64,000 bases of DNA from Pezicula radicicola (GCA_003008705.1 PDUO01000013.1:888702-952701), one strand, 5' to 3'. Positions 1 through 14,150 are shown, numbered from the stretch's first letter. Translations and numbers: made by a program. Notes: a model not told the origin generated them from the sequence alone.

Positions 1-59
1 TGTTAGTTTCCTGGAAGACCATTACTAAAGATTTGGAATTGTGCTGACTCTCAACACAG

Positions 60-374
60 TGGATCTTCACTTTCCTAGTCGTGGAAATCACTCCCGTCAG
101 TATCAAGTCTATTGAATGGAGAACCTATATCTACTTCGCCGTATTCAACGCTTTCTTTATCCCACTTATCTATTTTTTCTATCCTGAGACTAAAAATCTC
201 AGCTTGGAACAAATTGATAAACTGTTTACTGGCGACAAAGTCTTGCTTCATTGGCACCCATCAATGGATGCAGATGAAATCCCTGATGCAGATCTGCGGG
301 CATTCCATGAGAAGAATGATGAACCTGAGGTTAGACATGTAGATGAGAAGGGATCTCTTGGCTCTAAATTATAA
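60..374 (+). CDS. MFS sugar transporter, C-terminal exon (partial)
   Basis: This is the last exon of a sugar porter whose earlier exons lie off the window. Bases 1-59 look like the end of an intron: a GCTGAC branch site, then CACAG. The exon opens in frame with WIFTFLVVEITPVSIK, the usual lead into the last membrane spans of fungal sugar transporters. A hydrophobic helix follows, then PETKNLSLEQIDKLF, the PET-x-x-x-(S/T)LE-x-(I)D-x-(L)F signature just after the final helix. A charged cytoplasmic tail ends at TAA (372-374). Location would be the plasma membrane, moving hexose or a related sugar by proton symport (family knowledge). The substrate cannot be read from this tail. The next gene downstream is a regulator on the same strand, so joint control is possible but unproven. 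Confidence 0.85.
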   Translation, partial: WIFTFLVVEITPVSIKSIEWRTYIYFAVFNAFFIPLIYFFYPETKNLSLEQIDKLFTGDKVLLHWHPSMDADEIPDADLRAFHEKNDEPEVRHVDEKGSLGSKL

Positions 375-1035
375 AAGAGTTCACTGTCTGTTGAAGACTT
401 CGAGAGAAAAGGTCGAGACTTCGGTTAATGGATTATATAGAAAAAGGGAGTAATTATAATTGAGATTTGTTGCATTATGTTATGTACCAGGACTTTAAGT
501 TTCATTTGAACGTCTCAGTGATCCCTGTTAAACCTTTAATCATCCGACAAAGCGATGCAAGTTATAGAGCCTAGGATGACCCTTTCATTATTCAATGTCG
601 GGTCACGTGATAACACACTTTTCCTACCTCCTCGTCCTTGAGGGTAGGAATCGAACACCTTTCATTTCACTCCTAAGGCTCCATTATTGCCTCATGTTTA
701 ACCTATTTCTTCTGATCCATTTAGAAATAGAATCGAAATGAACATTATTCGTGTCTGAATCACTTGACCTTGGCTTGCGCGACGAGATGCCTATTCCAGG
801 CAAGACCAAAACTCTAAACCGAGGGTACCTCTTTTTCGACAATAATCCAGCAAGCTTTGGAGAAATCTGGGGTCGGACAATGCATCTCCAGATCTCGCGA
901 CTAGACATGCAACCTTATATCCTCATCCGTATAGACCCACTGCCTGATCGATAACTGAAGTGGTTTGCTTGCGGCTATCGTAGCCTCCCAGCCCCCTCTC
1001 GAATTCTCGTCGTTGGATGAGTACGGTTGCCAAAT
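375..1035. other. Intergenic, 0.66 kb
   Basis: This spacer lies between the transporter stop and the next start codon. I see no gene. It should hold the transporter 3' UTR and the regulator promoter. A TCACGTGA palindrome (E-box type, about 603-610) is the only obvious regulatory-looking motif. Open frames here do not look protein-like. Confidence 0.6.
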
Positions 1036-3954
1036 ATGGAGAGCGAAAACGGTGATAATATTGCTTTTGCGGCGCTCCAAGGATCAGGTAATCCAGAGGT
1101 AGCTCCTAAGAAGACGAGAACAAGAAGTGGATGTTTGAATTGTCGGCGGAGGCGCAGAAAATGTAAGAATTACCCTCCCAGCCTTCGGAAGCCATGATGA
1201 AGAAATTTTGAAGCTTATGAAACCAATAGGCGACGAAACGAGGCCGTCGTGCCTCAATTGTCGGCAACGGGGCGAGGAATGTGAGTGGGGAATTAAAGTC
1301 ACATTTAGGCCTGATAATGCTTCAGCTTTGGGTGCTGAACACCCTTCGATGCGGGAGGGCTCGAGGAAGAGACCCAGACATTTTAAAGTATATCAAGCAC
1401 TCACCATGGGCATCTTCTCAAAAATCAAGACTAACACATCTCTACAGATAATGGATATCACATCGCAAGTTGAGAAGGACTACAATTCACATACATCATT
1501 AGACGTTGAAAGTCCTGCGTCGTCACGTCAAGATGAACCCCAAAGCGCAATATCACCGCCTCCAAGGATTAGCGCTGGATTCGAATCCATTAACAACCCA
1601 CAGCGAAGGTATTCACAAAGTCTCCAGCGCTCGTCAGAAGACTCTCCTTCAGCATGGCAAGCGGAAACTCCTTCATTTTATACACCGAACTCTATGGATG
1701 CATCACACTCAGATGGCGTACTATTAGCCGATGGAGACTCTCAAACCAGCCCCATATCTAATACATCTCACTTGAACCTTATTGAATCACATCATTCCCA
1801 TCATTCCCATCATTCAGAATACTCTGACCGGCCTGGTCCATCATCATTTGTCTCCGAGCCGAGGAGAAGGTTATCGAATAATCACACTGAAAGATCTCCA
1901 ATACACACGGAAGACGCAGCTGCCGAACTACTTGCGCTGCGGTATATGCCAGCACATCTGGTTCAGAGACCCGACTCGATGAATACAGCGTCCAGCATAA
2001 CGGAACCAGCTGAAATACAACTCCCAATATTTCATGACAACATAGAGGAGCGGTCGACGCTCGATCACCAAATGTTCGATGATGTAGACGGGATATTTCT
2101 ACCAGGCTCTGCGTATCAAGAACTTCACTCAACATTGAGAGACCATCTCATATATACAGCTCGATCAAATGCCCCGACTCGTAATGGTACCCCGGAAGCT
2201 CAACCTGATATTGGATTCTTTAGCAGAGGCCCACCAAAGGATAGTGAAAGCACCGAGGAAATGCGCGAGTCAGATCCGGAATCAGTCCACTCCTCAAAGC
2301 CTTCAGAGATTTCTCCGCAGCGCGAATATGTTCTTTGGAAGACCTGGATTGATGAGGTTGCTCCGTGGCTTGACAAATTTGACAATGGAAGAATGTTTGA
2401 GCATAAACTTCCTATGATTGCCAAAACCACACCACATCTCAGAAGTTCAATTTTAGCTCTATGTGCACGTCAAATCGAAAGAAAAGAAAACTCTGTGTCG
2501 TCTTCAGAGAGTTTGGCATTGTATCAAGAGGCTATACATCTCCTATTACCAGAGCTGCAGTCCAAAAACACGGCAGTAATTGCATCTTGTGTCATTCTAT
2601 GTGTGCTAGAGATGATGAGTTGTACGTTTTAAAATCACTTTAGGCTGGAAGCAAGACTAACTGTTAATAGGTGCTCCTAAGGAATGGAGACGCCACCTCG
2701 AAGGTTGTGCCAACCTTCTTGAAGCTGTTGGCATAAATGGCTTTGCGGGAGGAGTTGAAGAAGCACTGTTTTGGTGCTTCGCTCGAATGGGTATGTATCT
2801 CTGTGTTTTCAACAGCGATTCTAAAAGAACTTTCCATGCACTACTCTCACAATTTCAGGGCCTATAAGTCTGTAAAATTCTGGGGAAAGTATCGCTAGCT
2901 ATAGCACAGTCTGCTACGACACGTCCCTGCGATAAAATTGTGGACCAAGTGGTCTTTCTCAGCATTGTGGAATGTGATCAAACGTTATTTTTCTTATTTC
3001 ATGAGCACGATTTTGTCTGTGATTACCTATGCTGCTCTGCTATATCTTCATCACCTCTCTGGTGTTATTTCAGACTCTGAGGAGAGATGACAGTATTTTA
3101 TTTCGACCTAAGATCTTTCCTCTTTTTCTTCTGGTTGTTCAATACTTAGTTCTTCGACTTTCTACTTTCTGCCTAATGCGCTTGAATTTATAAGTATATT
3201 AACAACGGCTACAGACATTTGTGGAGCTCTGATATCACAAGACCTCACCCTAATACCCGTTCAACGCTGGGCGTCCAATATCGATCTTAGCGAAGACGTC
3301 AGACTCTTTCGAAACCCAATGAGAGGATTCGACAGCTACGCAAACTTTGCAGTCATGTTATGTGCTCATTGCGTTACATATCTCGGCCATGAGCCCGGCT
3401 CCAGAAGGTCAGAAGCTCGCTGGTCCGAACTCTTTGGACATCTTGAAGATTGGTATAGTCAAAGACCAGAGGAGATGAAGCCCATTCTCACCATCCCTGC
3501 CGCGGAAGGGAAGGGCAGTTCTCCGTTCCCTACAGTGTTGTACGGTAATGGGCCAGCGGTTTCTGGAAACCAGCTATATCACACAGCCACGCTGTTGATG
3601 TTGCAAAAGAAACCAAGTAGTATCAAACTTCAAAAGAAACAAGTACATCTCCTTGTCAAATTCTTGACTTCTATCTCATGATTAGGGAGTCTGTCTTTGC
3701 TAACAACATCAAAACAGAAATCCATATTCTGGCACGCCCGACAGATCTGTGCCATTTCTGAGTCCAATACGCATCACGGTGCTTGGACAAATAGCGTACA
3801 ACCTATGTGGATTGCTGGAAAAGTCATGAGTCACCCCAGTGAACATCGTGCTATCCTTGGTATTTATGAGAGGATTGAGAGGGAGACGGGATGGGCTACG
3901 GGTTGGAGAAGGGAGGATTTGAAAAATTGGTGGGGGGATTCTGATGAATCATGA
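1036..3954 (+). CDS. Zn2Cys6 transcription factor (six exons)
   Basis: Nuclear DNA-binding regulator. Exons are 1036-1162, 1230-1387, 1448-2621, 2671-2790, 3215-3642 and 3718-3954, giving 747 aa in one consistent frame. Intron 1 splits the zinc cluster. Once joined, the cluster reads C-x2-C-x6-C-x6-C-x2-C-x6-C at about residues 33-60, starting GCLNCRRRRRKC and followed by DETRPSCLNC. Intron 2 (60 nt) has a CTAAC branch site and is multiple-of-three, so readthrough would stay open. A Ser/His-rich linker includes a short run of HHS repeats. The C-terminal half resembles the fungal-specific regulator domain of the PF11951 type (inference from segments such as EWRRHLEGCANLL and HARQICAIS). Intron 4 is 424 nt, far longer than the others (49-75 nt). 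It follows a sugar transporter gene, so a sugar-pathway regulator is plausible; the target is unknown. Confidence 0.87.
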
Positions 3955-6835
3955 GTGACTGTGGACGAACTGGGGGCGCGGAGGCGGAGAATTGACTTGG
4001 TGTTGTAGATGAGAGGACTGGATTTGATTTAATTTCAAGTGGGGATTTAGGGATCAATGATGGATGTTGTAAATACCATGGAGCTTTTGGGAGTTTGGTG
4101 AGGAATAACTTGGCCAGTTTTCAGTTAGGAATTAGAAAAGCACGTATTGCTAAAAGGAAGATTACAATCGAAGAGAGAGAATCTTCTCTTGAAGTCACAC
4201 ATAGCGAACAAGTAACGTGTTTAAGCTACACCAATGTTGCTTTTCTACTTTTGGCCTTTCAATTTTTAAAGGACAATTTTATCAACTCTATTCATCTATT
4301 TTGTTAAGTGGTCCTGCGAAGCTATAGTATAATTAAAGTAGGGCATATGGAGAGAAAGGATATTGTTTTATGCTGGAAAATAGAGTGTTACATACGTTTA
4401 TTTGATGCGGCAAAGGGGGGCGGGGGGTGGTGATAATTATGTTCTATATAGAAATTTAAAGTTGTTCTTATTGGGCTTAGGTAGTGTTTATTAAGTGGTT
4501 GTTCCTTCGTAGTTGATTAGTTACGCCTCGCTTCTGTTTTAAAAAGTATATGTAAATACTTTGTAAGTAATAGAAAGAAATCGCCCTTTTATCTCTCTTT
4601 TCCACTAAGCCGAGAGGTTCGAAGAACTGACTTAATGATACTGGTTTTCGTCCATTTATTCTATCTAGGAACGTAACAAATTAGATTAATCGTCATTTAT
4701 TCTCAATATGACCAGCTTTATGTGAAATAAGCAAGCAAATCCCCAACAATTTAAGACGTTAAAGTAACTTACCCGTATCCATTTCCCAAATGTTTTTTTA
4801 AGTGCTATGAATCCCTTCTCCACTTTTCAACATCTCTCATATATCTCTTTTTTTTTTTAAAAAACTTATGGTTGTCCGACTGCCACACCTCCAACGATTC
4901 ATCCAGCTTAACTTAGAAATGAGACTTCGGTTTAGGTACTGGACATGGTCATGTACGCAATATCTCTTTCCAATTCTATATGGATGATAGAAATTGTTGA
5001 ATATGGTGAATATATGGGAATAGTTATATGATCGTCCTACTACTGCAAGTAACCTAGTCTTTTTCTATGGTAAACTAGTTCTTGAGGCTCTCTTCGAATT
5101 GGCACTTGAACAGCAACTAGAGTCTGCATAGGAACCAGGGCCTGGACAAATTCTTCAGAAATTTCAGCTTTTCGCTTCGTCCTGGTTATGACTTGTCAGA
5201 TTGAAAATGCTTTTCCCTGGTAATCGGTCGTCGGTAGCAAAATAGCAAGGTCAAGTCCACGTGGCTTTATCGGCGTTGATAGATGGTGTAAGTTTGATGA
5301 TGTGATAAACAAGTTCCGTACCAAGATGGAATTGTGCTTCGCTAGGGACCTGAAAAGTCGTACTGTATTGAAAAGTTCTTGCCAATTTCAACTCCTCTAT
5401 CAACTCTTGCATGACCCGGTTCAAATGCCATCCTAAGAATGTTGGCCACTTGTCTGTATCTAACTTGTAAGTTACAAGTGATTAAGTCGGAAAGTCGCTT
5501 AAGAGTCTATCGGCACTAGCTCCAAGGGTTACAGGTGTATTTCAAGGCCGAGAGGACTTCCAAATTCTCTTCTTTCAGAGACCGACGTAGTGATGCCGAA
5601 ATATCATTGACTTCACAAAGCTATCTCTTGTGCTTCTTCCTCTCGTGGTGTCTCTCAACGACAATTTCGTCTACTTGTTCTCCGGTTAGACTGGTCTCGG
5701 CATCCGGCACTGCGGAGACGGCCTCGTTATATTTGATTGTTTCCATTGCAATGTACGGGATGTACTTATAGAGACAATAGTTGTGGTGTGGAAAATCCTC
5801 CTCTGGTAGTAGGGGATGTGGCTGTCATTTTGTTAAAAGGAGGTTAATCCACTACCGTTGAGGCTGTGAGAAGGTTTTTGCTATAGCGCATGGTTCTGTT
5901 GTTGTCACGACACCTCTCGGCGTTATCTTTATGGCTCTCTAACCTTTGTTTGTAGCAAATTTCAGTACTGGCATATACATATAGTTGGACTATTTGAGAT
6001 ATTTGGGATAGTTGTAGTATGGTTTTATGCTCTTTCTTGTTACCAAATGCCACATGAAGCAAGTAACCTCCCTATTTCGTGGAAACGGGGTTGGAACATT
6101 ATTACACTATTATCAAGAAGTAAAGTAGGAAGGAACAGTTATGAAAATACTTAAAGATTGAGCTACAATATCTGCAAATACTTCAATAGTTGCCTCAACA
6201 CACTTTTAGTTCAAGTTGCAACTCCCCAATAAGCTAGACAAGGACATGCCGGGTGCACAAGAATGATGCACTATTAGACTAGGACATTGGTAAATCATTG
6301 CAAGAGATATACTCTATTTCTGGTGTAGCAATGAGGGACTCTATTTTTTAAGTTGTACTTGACCCGAGAAAGGTGTATTCTGGCGCGTAGTGACTATCTG
6401 ACTGTAAGTTGCTGTTTTCTCAGAGCTAAGATCATCGTCATCATATATAGCAATATCATTCAACACTGCTACCGCAATGATATACCACGAGTCTAGAAGA
6501 TTCTCGGTATTGCTCAAGGGGAGCTTGATTCAAGGAGAGGATTTGAAAAGACTTATCTAATTAGCAATTATTTATTATCTTGCACAACGTTATGACCTTA
6601 TCTGCGTCATTTTCCACATTAAGTTACATGTAATTTACTGCAAACTTTACCTCTAAACTACCCGAAGAGAAACCAATTGCCCCGACTCTTTTTGGCCTTT
6701 GCCGTTACATGAAGTAAAGTGAATCACCCCGGCTGAAGTACGGGCTCCTTCTCTCCCTGTAGCTGCGACAGCCATTTCACGAGCCTATTTTCATAGTCAG
6801 CACAAGAATTTTGAACCATTAAGACTATTGTTGAC
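3955..6835. other. AT-rich gene-poor stretch, 2.9 kb
   Basis: No gene supported. After the regulator 3' UTR the DNA becomes AT-rich with only short meaningless open frames. There is a G-run (about 4416-4430) and homopolymer T/A runs. It looks like degraded repeat DNA, but I found no recognisable transposon domain. Confidence 0.5.
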
Positions 6836-8122
6836 CTACAACGAGGTAAAATTCTGGTGTTCCAGAGTCTGTTTGCTCACTTTCCCGTCTTCTTTCAATT
6901 CCAAAGTCACATGCCTTTTCGTGACTCTCCCACGCAAGCGGATAGCATCGTGAAAAGCCTTTTCGATATTTTCTGGAATTTTGACGTCCTCCTTTACCAG
7001 TTCCTCTACAATTGAGCTGATCTCCTTTGGGTTTAACGCGCGATCCTTGTAAGGAATTAAGTTCGGATATCGATGCCCGACTACCCATGATAATGTTTGC
7101 GAGGTCTTCGCTGTGTAAGCCTTAACGCTCTTAGATCCTTTCTTTTTCGATGGTACTTGTACAGCGTTATTTTGGCCTGAGGCCAGCCATACGGGAGATG
7201 ATTGGAGAGGTTGCAACAAGGCAGAAGAAGGAAGCAAATCTGAGCTTGTTGAATTTGTAGTTGAATCGGTAGTGGTACTTATGAATTCTGGTGAAGCAGG
7301 AGATGATTGGAGAGGTTGTAATAAGGCAGAGGAAGGAAGTGGTTCTGAGCTTGTCAAGTTTGTAGGTGAATTGGTAGTGGTATTCGTGACAGTGTTTGTG
7401 ATCGTGTTGGTAGTCAACTTAGTCTCCGCCCACTCCGCCTCGGCAATAGCAAAGGAGAGTTCCTGGTAGGCAATATTAGCATGATTTCCCCGAACCACAG
7501 AATTTTCATATACCATACGCGTTGGTAGAATCTCAGAGATGCCTTTCTAACAGACCAGAAGAACTGCGATTGAGTCCACAATTCAAAATTCCTCTCCTTG
7601 AGATTTTTATTGTCTGCCCTCAAATGAGCAAGTGACTCGATCATTTGATAGGCAAATATCGCCTTGGTAGGCGTCTTTCCACAAGGATATGAGGACTCTG
7701 TTTTTGCTTCTAGCAAATAAACATCTGTCATTGCTTTCGCAGCCTACGTAGGGATTGCAATTAGCTAGATCTTTACATCGAAGCACACGAGTGAGACTTA
7801 CCACGTCATACAGGTGGCTTTCTTGTCTGAGTATGTCTAGATTCTCAAGTTGTAGACGAGAGTTTATTTCGCTGAGCTTGTCATCGCAATGTTTAAGTTG
7901 CTTCTTGACACGCTCTTCTCTGGTCGAAAGCTCCATGATGTATTGGTCCATGGCGCGCAGTTGATATTGCTGATATTTCAAATGTTCAGAAAGTACGTTA
8001 TGTAAGAAAAGAGGAGCAGCTTTATTGTGGTCAACCTATGAGGTGAATCTCCTATAACCGCCGACCATTTCGTGCTTGACATGTTGCACCAGTATCGGCG
8101 GGACGACATACATAGACGACAT
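6836..8122 (-). CDS. Coiled-coil protein of unknown function, three exons; possible premature stop
   Basis: I do not recognise a function. Exons (minus strand) are 8122-7802, 7743-7519 and 7462-6836. Introns have good signals: GTAAGT to GTAG, and GTATGG with a CTAATA branch to CCAG. In the frame set by ATG 8122, codon 29 is TAG (8036-8038). Either the true start is the ATG near 7951 (protein of about 333 aa) or the gene is already damaged. Visible parts in order: a charged coiled coil (STREERVKKQLKHCDDKL region), a Thr/Asn/Ser-rich linker with an in-frame 35-residue duplication, a Lys-rich patch, then a conserved helical module from LSWVVGHRY to about VTKRH. The same module recurs at 9774-10106 and, more distantly, in the genes at 55-60 kb. 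It sits alone in AT-rich DNA, which suggests a lineage-specific gene. Confidence 0.55.
7194..7403. repeat. 105-bp in-frame tandem duplication inside the coiled-coil gene
   Basis: The motif GGAGATGATTGGAGAGGTTG occurs at 7194 and again at 7299. The following sequence (GGCAGA, GGAAG, TCTGAGCTTGT, GTAGTGGTA) repeats in step, so the period is 105 bp. The second unit fades after about 7390. In protein terms it duplicates a 35-residue Ser/Thr-rich segment ending LPSSALLQPLQSSP. Being a multiple of three, it keeps the frame. Confidence 0.85.
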
Positions 8123-9773
8123 AATTTTATCAGTATTCACATACACTTCAAACTTCAGTGATAAGAAGTTTCAAGGAGGCACGTAACTTTTGATAATAGA
8201 AGTGGATAAAATAGAAATATCGTCATAGAAGAGAAGTATTCTTAACTAAGCGAGCTCTTTCCCATTTAAATTAGTGATTATCCGAAAACCTCCATTCTTG
8301 CAATGCTCTCGACTTTTCTTTTCATGATCATGGGCAATATAGTATTTTAAATTTCAACGTGGTCTTTAGTATAAAATCCATATACCCAATGAGCCATAAC
8401 AAAATAAAATAGCTAACTGCTGTTGACCTAACAGGGCACATGAAAAGACTAGAAACTAAAGGGGGGGAATCCCTAGCAGCTTTTATAGGACCATTTTCAT
8501 TAATCATACCAAACGGCAACAAAGTTTTTCATGAATTACAAACATCAGACATCAAGCAACGATATCATATTCCAAACTACTTCATTAGCAACTTTGCTTC
8601 CGAATCACACCCCCCAAAAGCACAAACAACCAAACACTCCTCTGTTACCCATTGAATAGAAGCTCTGTCTTGCTATTTGTGAGCAATTACGTCACGTGTC
8701 GGAGTATATCCTCACTCTGGCCATAATTGCTTCTTCTTTTTTAGGCCTTTTAGTCGGGTCTTCTTCTTTAAAACTAGTTTCGCTATATAGTACTCTACGT
8801 GTAATACTGTTAACAGCATCTAGAATGCCTTGTTTTATATAGTTTTTAGGCTCTAATTAACGTTTCGCCCTTATATATAAAGGGCTAATCCCTCCTACTA
8901 TTTTATAGAATTAGACAATTTAGCGTCTCGCACCAATTCTCTATACTCTCCTGTTTATCCCTTTGTCCGTCTCCTGCCACAAACTTAGACCAATAGGACG
9001 TGCACTAAGCGAGGCCCGCCTTTCTAGTCCTAAAACCTTCTATAACGTAGAATTGCCTTGTAATCACACATAAAGTGGCTCTACTGGCTCGAGCTCGAAG
9101 ATCACCCGCTCGTTTAATTAAGGAGGTGCCGAATCCCTGAGCAAAGTGGTAAGAGACGAACAAAGGGATACCATATATTGTGCTCGAGTATTCACAGTAT
9201 TTCAACTCTTCTTAGAGTTATTTACACTCAGCCTAGATTACTTAATATTGATAGACACCAAGACTACCCCATCGGAAATTATCTACATATTATAGCATGT
9301 TTTAAGCCCCCAAAACTAATCTAGTACTTCAGGGAACGGCCCACCAGCTTCTATAGGGTTGTTCTTGTTCATCGCTGCTGCCTCTAGGCATTACGCTACC
9401 TCTAACCAAGTACCTGCAAGCCAAGAAGATGAGTCTTACTAGGAAATACAGCAGACCGCTCAGGCAATTGATCTCAATATCAAACAGACAGGTAGGAATC
9501 CTTTAAGAATCCTTCTACATCGCGTCGACCTTCGACTCTTTTGTGTTTTATTCATCTACACCAGTCAAACGCTAACAACAGGCTATAGCAAAGAGCTAGA
9601 CTGTCGAGGAAGAAGAGCAAGATAGTGGAACAATATCGACTTCATCCTCCTCAACACCTTGCCTTCCAACTATTTTTCTCGGGCTTTTCTCATCTCCTCA
9701 AAGCAGCATCAGCATTCTGCAAATAAGAAAACTCTCCATTCATCAAGCGACCAAACTCTGCAAATCCAAAACT
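8123..9773. other. AT-rich intergenic, 1.65 kb
   Basis: Apart from the dispersed repeat copy at about 8672-8930, I see no gene. The part near 9430-9700 may be 5' remains of the paralogous pseudogene that follows, since it contains a plausible GTAGG...CTAACAACAG intron, but I cannot align it convincingly. Confidence 0.45.
8672..8930 (+). repeat. Dispersed repeat copy 1 (pair with about 47567-47815)
   Basis: The string GTCGGAGTATATCCTCA, then TCTGGCCATAATTGCTT, is shared nearly base for base with positions from about 47600. Similarity continues with gaps through GAATGCCTT and TTAGACAATT(T/C)AG. Most differences are transitions. Where they differ, this copy usually has the A/T base, as expected for a RIP-mutated repeat. 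The parent element is unknown. Confidence 0.75.
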
Positions 9774-10106
9774 TAGGTGGCACTCTCCTAGATAGTGGCG
9801 AATCGATACGCGGAGCTCATCCCGTATAAAGATCGAGTAATGCATCCAAAGGAGATTAGTGCAATTGTCGAGGATGTCAAACAAAATAGTATTGAACCTC
9901 CTGAAGAGATCAGGAATTCTTTCATTGAATCAATTCGGTCAAGACGGTCTGTTACTGGACGGTACCAAAAGCAGGAAATCAAGAAGCACGGGTAAAACAG
10001 TCAAAAGACCCAGGATCACGAAAACTTTACTAATCAGCAAGTGAATGAAGCTCAGAGAAATAATGATACTGATTCTGACTTAAATTCAGGCTCGAAAAAT
10101 GGATAG
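9774..10106 (+). pseudogene. Broken paralogue of the 6836-8122 gene (C-terminal module)
   Basis: In one frame this segment follows the C-terminal module of the coiled-coil gene, in opposite orientation. RY-x-x-LIPYKDR, PKEIS-x-IVE, an (I)-x-x-(S/A)F-x-x-(A/S)I helix and the tail HENFTN (paralogue HQNFTS) all match. Three stop codons interrupt it: TAG 9774-9776, TAG 9789-9791 and TAA 9993-9995. At 9789 the intact copy has TGG (the Trp of LSW). TGG to TAG equals CpA to TpA on the other strand, the preferred RIP change. The TAA at 9993 could come from CAA or AAA. The original frame finishes at TAG 10104-10106. It is a fossil, not a working gene. Its 5' limit is unclear. Confidence 0.75.
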
Positions 10107-10206
10107 CAGACTTGAAAAGCGTTAAGGAACCAGAAATCTCCGGGTGAGGAGAACGAGTGTGGGTAGAAAAAAAAGGAATACCGTACGAAATATTGTGTAC
10201 ATGTGG

Positions 10207-12495
<2,289 letters not shown>

Positions 12496-13200
12496 GACGT
12501 ATATGCGATATTACTAATGTAGAGTGAATTTGTGGATAAGGGAAGCACGAAGACAGGGAATAGCTCTACTTGGAGAACTTCTATAATATAAAGAGGAAGT
12601 CAACAAACCATTCTCCATACCCCAGAGATTATTTTCAATCACATCCACAACGTGGGGTTCTTGGCTGTACCTTGAGCTGGGGTAGCAATTGGTTGTGGAG
12701 CGTGTGGCAGCTAGAACTCGGGGAGGAGTAGTTGCGGAAGCTATCCCATATGTAGAGGGGTTCGTGAGGGTTGAAAGCGGTGACTCGGGGCAATTCATCG
12801 TTCGGGATTCGCCAACTGAATTCAAGTCCCGTCTCTTCTCTTCCTCTCACAATTACCTACAATCATCAAAAACACTTTCCAGATGGCTTCCCTCCTGCGG
12901 ATCGATTCCGAAAAAAAGGAAGTTATGGTTTGCATTATTGACATGATGATGGCGGAAGAGATAACAACAATGGCGGAAGGCGGAGAGGAAGAGATTGATG
13001 ACAGGCGGAAGCTCGCAGGATGAGTGAAGTAAGCACAACTCCAATTATTCTTCCCCACTCTACGTATGCTTTCGGAAGTCACCAGATTTCGTCTTGGAGC
13101 AAGTGCTCACTTCTGGCCGTTCAATAATCAAGTAGCACCATTATTCGCCTTCAAAAAGCCTTCGAAGTTCAATACTACCTCTGCGGCTACTTGATGCAAA
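12496..13200. promoter_or_regulatory. Divergent promoter region, 705 bp
   Basis: This non-coding block separates two start codons pointing away from each other (monooxygenase and hydrolase). I infer that it carries both promoters. No single operator could be pinned down by eye. Short open frames here are not convincing. Confidence 0.55.
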
Positions 13201-14085
13201 ATGCCCTACGCCACAGTCAACGGCAAGGAGCTGTACTTTACGACCAATCAGCCAAAAGATAATGTGAAGACCACAATTCTATTTGTCCATGGCCTTGGCT
13301 CGTCTTCTTGCTTTTACCACACTATCATTCCGAATTTGAGTTCTGACATCCGCTGCATTGCCCTTGATACTCGTGGTTCCGGCTTATCAAAGCTGAGCGG
13401 AACTGAGCAAACTGTGGAAACGATCACAGATGACGTTATTGGTTTGCTAGAGGCCCTGAATGTGAATGAGAAAGTCATCATTGTTGGGCATTCGATGGGA
13501 GGAATAGTAGCTAGCCAGTTTGCTGCAGCATATCCTACAAGAGTTAAGGCTGTTGTGTGTATCGGACCGGTGGACCCAAAGCCCCAGATGGCAGACGTTT
13601 TCAACGAACGGATTAAAACTGTGGAGAAAGGTTAGTTGACTCTTTTACTCTGAAGATTTTGTATATTCCTTACTGTCTTATTTCGTATTCATTTTCTAAA
13701 TTTTGCTTCAGACGGCCTAGAAGCACTCGCTGCTACTGTACCAAAGGCAGCAACAGGAACTGCTTCAACTTCTCTGCATCATGCATTCATCCGGTCCCTG
13801 ATCTTGGGTACTTCACCTGAGGGCTACATCTCGCTCTGTAAAGTCATTGCTATAGCAAAGCGACCCGATTATGAGAAAATCAAGTGTCCTCTCCTGATAA
13901 TTGTAGGGGAGGACGACAAAACGGCGCCTTTATCAAGCTCCCAGGCTATCTTGAGTGCATACGGGAGTAAGAAAGAAGAGAAGAAAATCGAGATCTTAAG
14001 AGGAGTTGGTCATTGGCATTGTGTGGAGGATGCAGAAAAGATTACTATTCTCATTCAAGACTTTGCTAACAATTTATCAAACTGA
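13201..14085 (+). CDS. Alpha/beta hydrolase, 3-oxoadipate enol-lactonase-like
   Basis: Two exons, 13201-13630 and 13712-14085, give 267 aa, the typical length for small alpha/beta hydrolases. HG at residues 30-31 (VHGLGSS) forms the oxyanion-hole loop. GHSMGG has the nucleophile Ser98. The acid is expected in VGEDDKTAP and the catalytic His in GVGHWH near the C-terminus, so the triad is complete. Overall order and spacing resemble bacterial PcaD-type enol-lactonases, which open 3-oxoadipate enol-lactone in the beta-ketoadipate pathway. The fungal activity is inferred, and a different ester or lactone is possible. Probably cytosolic: no signal peptide. Paired divergently with the flavin monooxygenase. 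Its stop lies only 65 bp from the stop of the convergent MFS gene. Confidence 0.85.
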
Positions 14086-14150
14086 ACGGAGCGCTCGCGC
14101 TGGTTGTACTATACAAGATATTATCCAAAGGCTCAAAAATCTCTCCGCAT

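Noticed and set aside
640..660. GGAATCGAACACC, resembling a tRNA T-loop on the minus strand
   Set aside because: The flanks do not pair into a T stem, and no acceptor or anticodon arm can be drawn.
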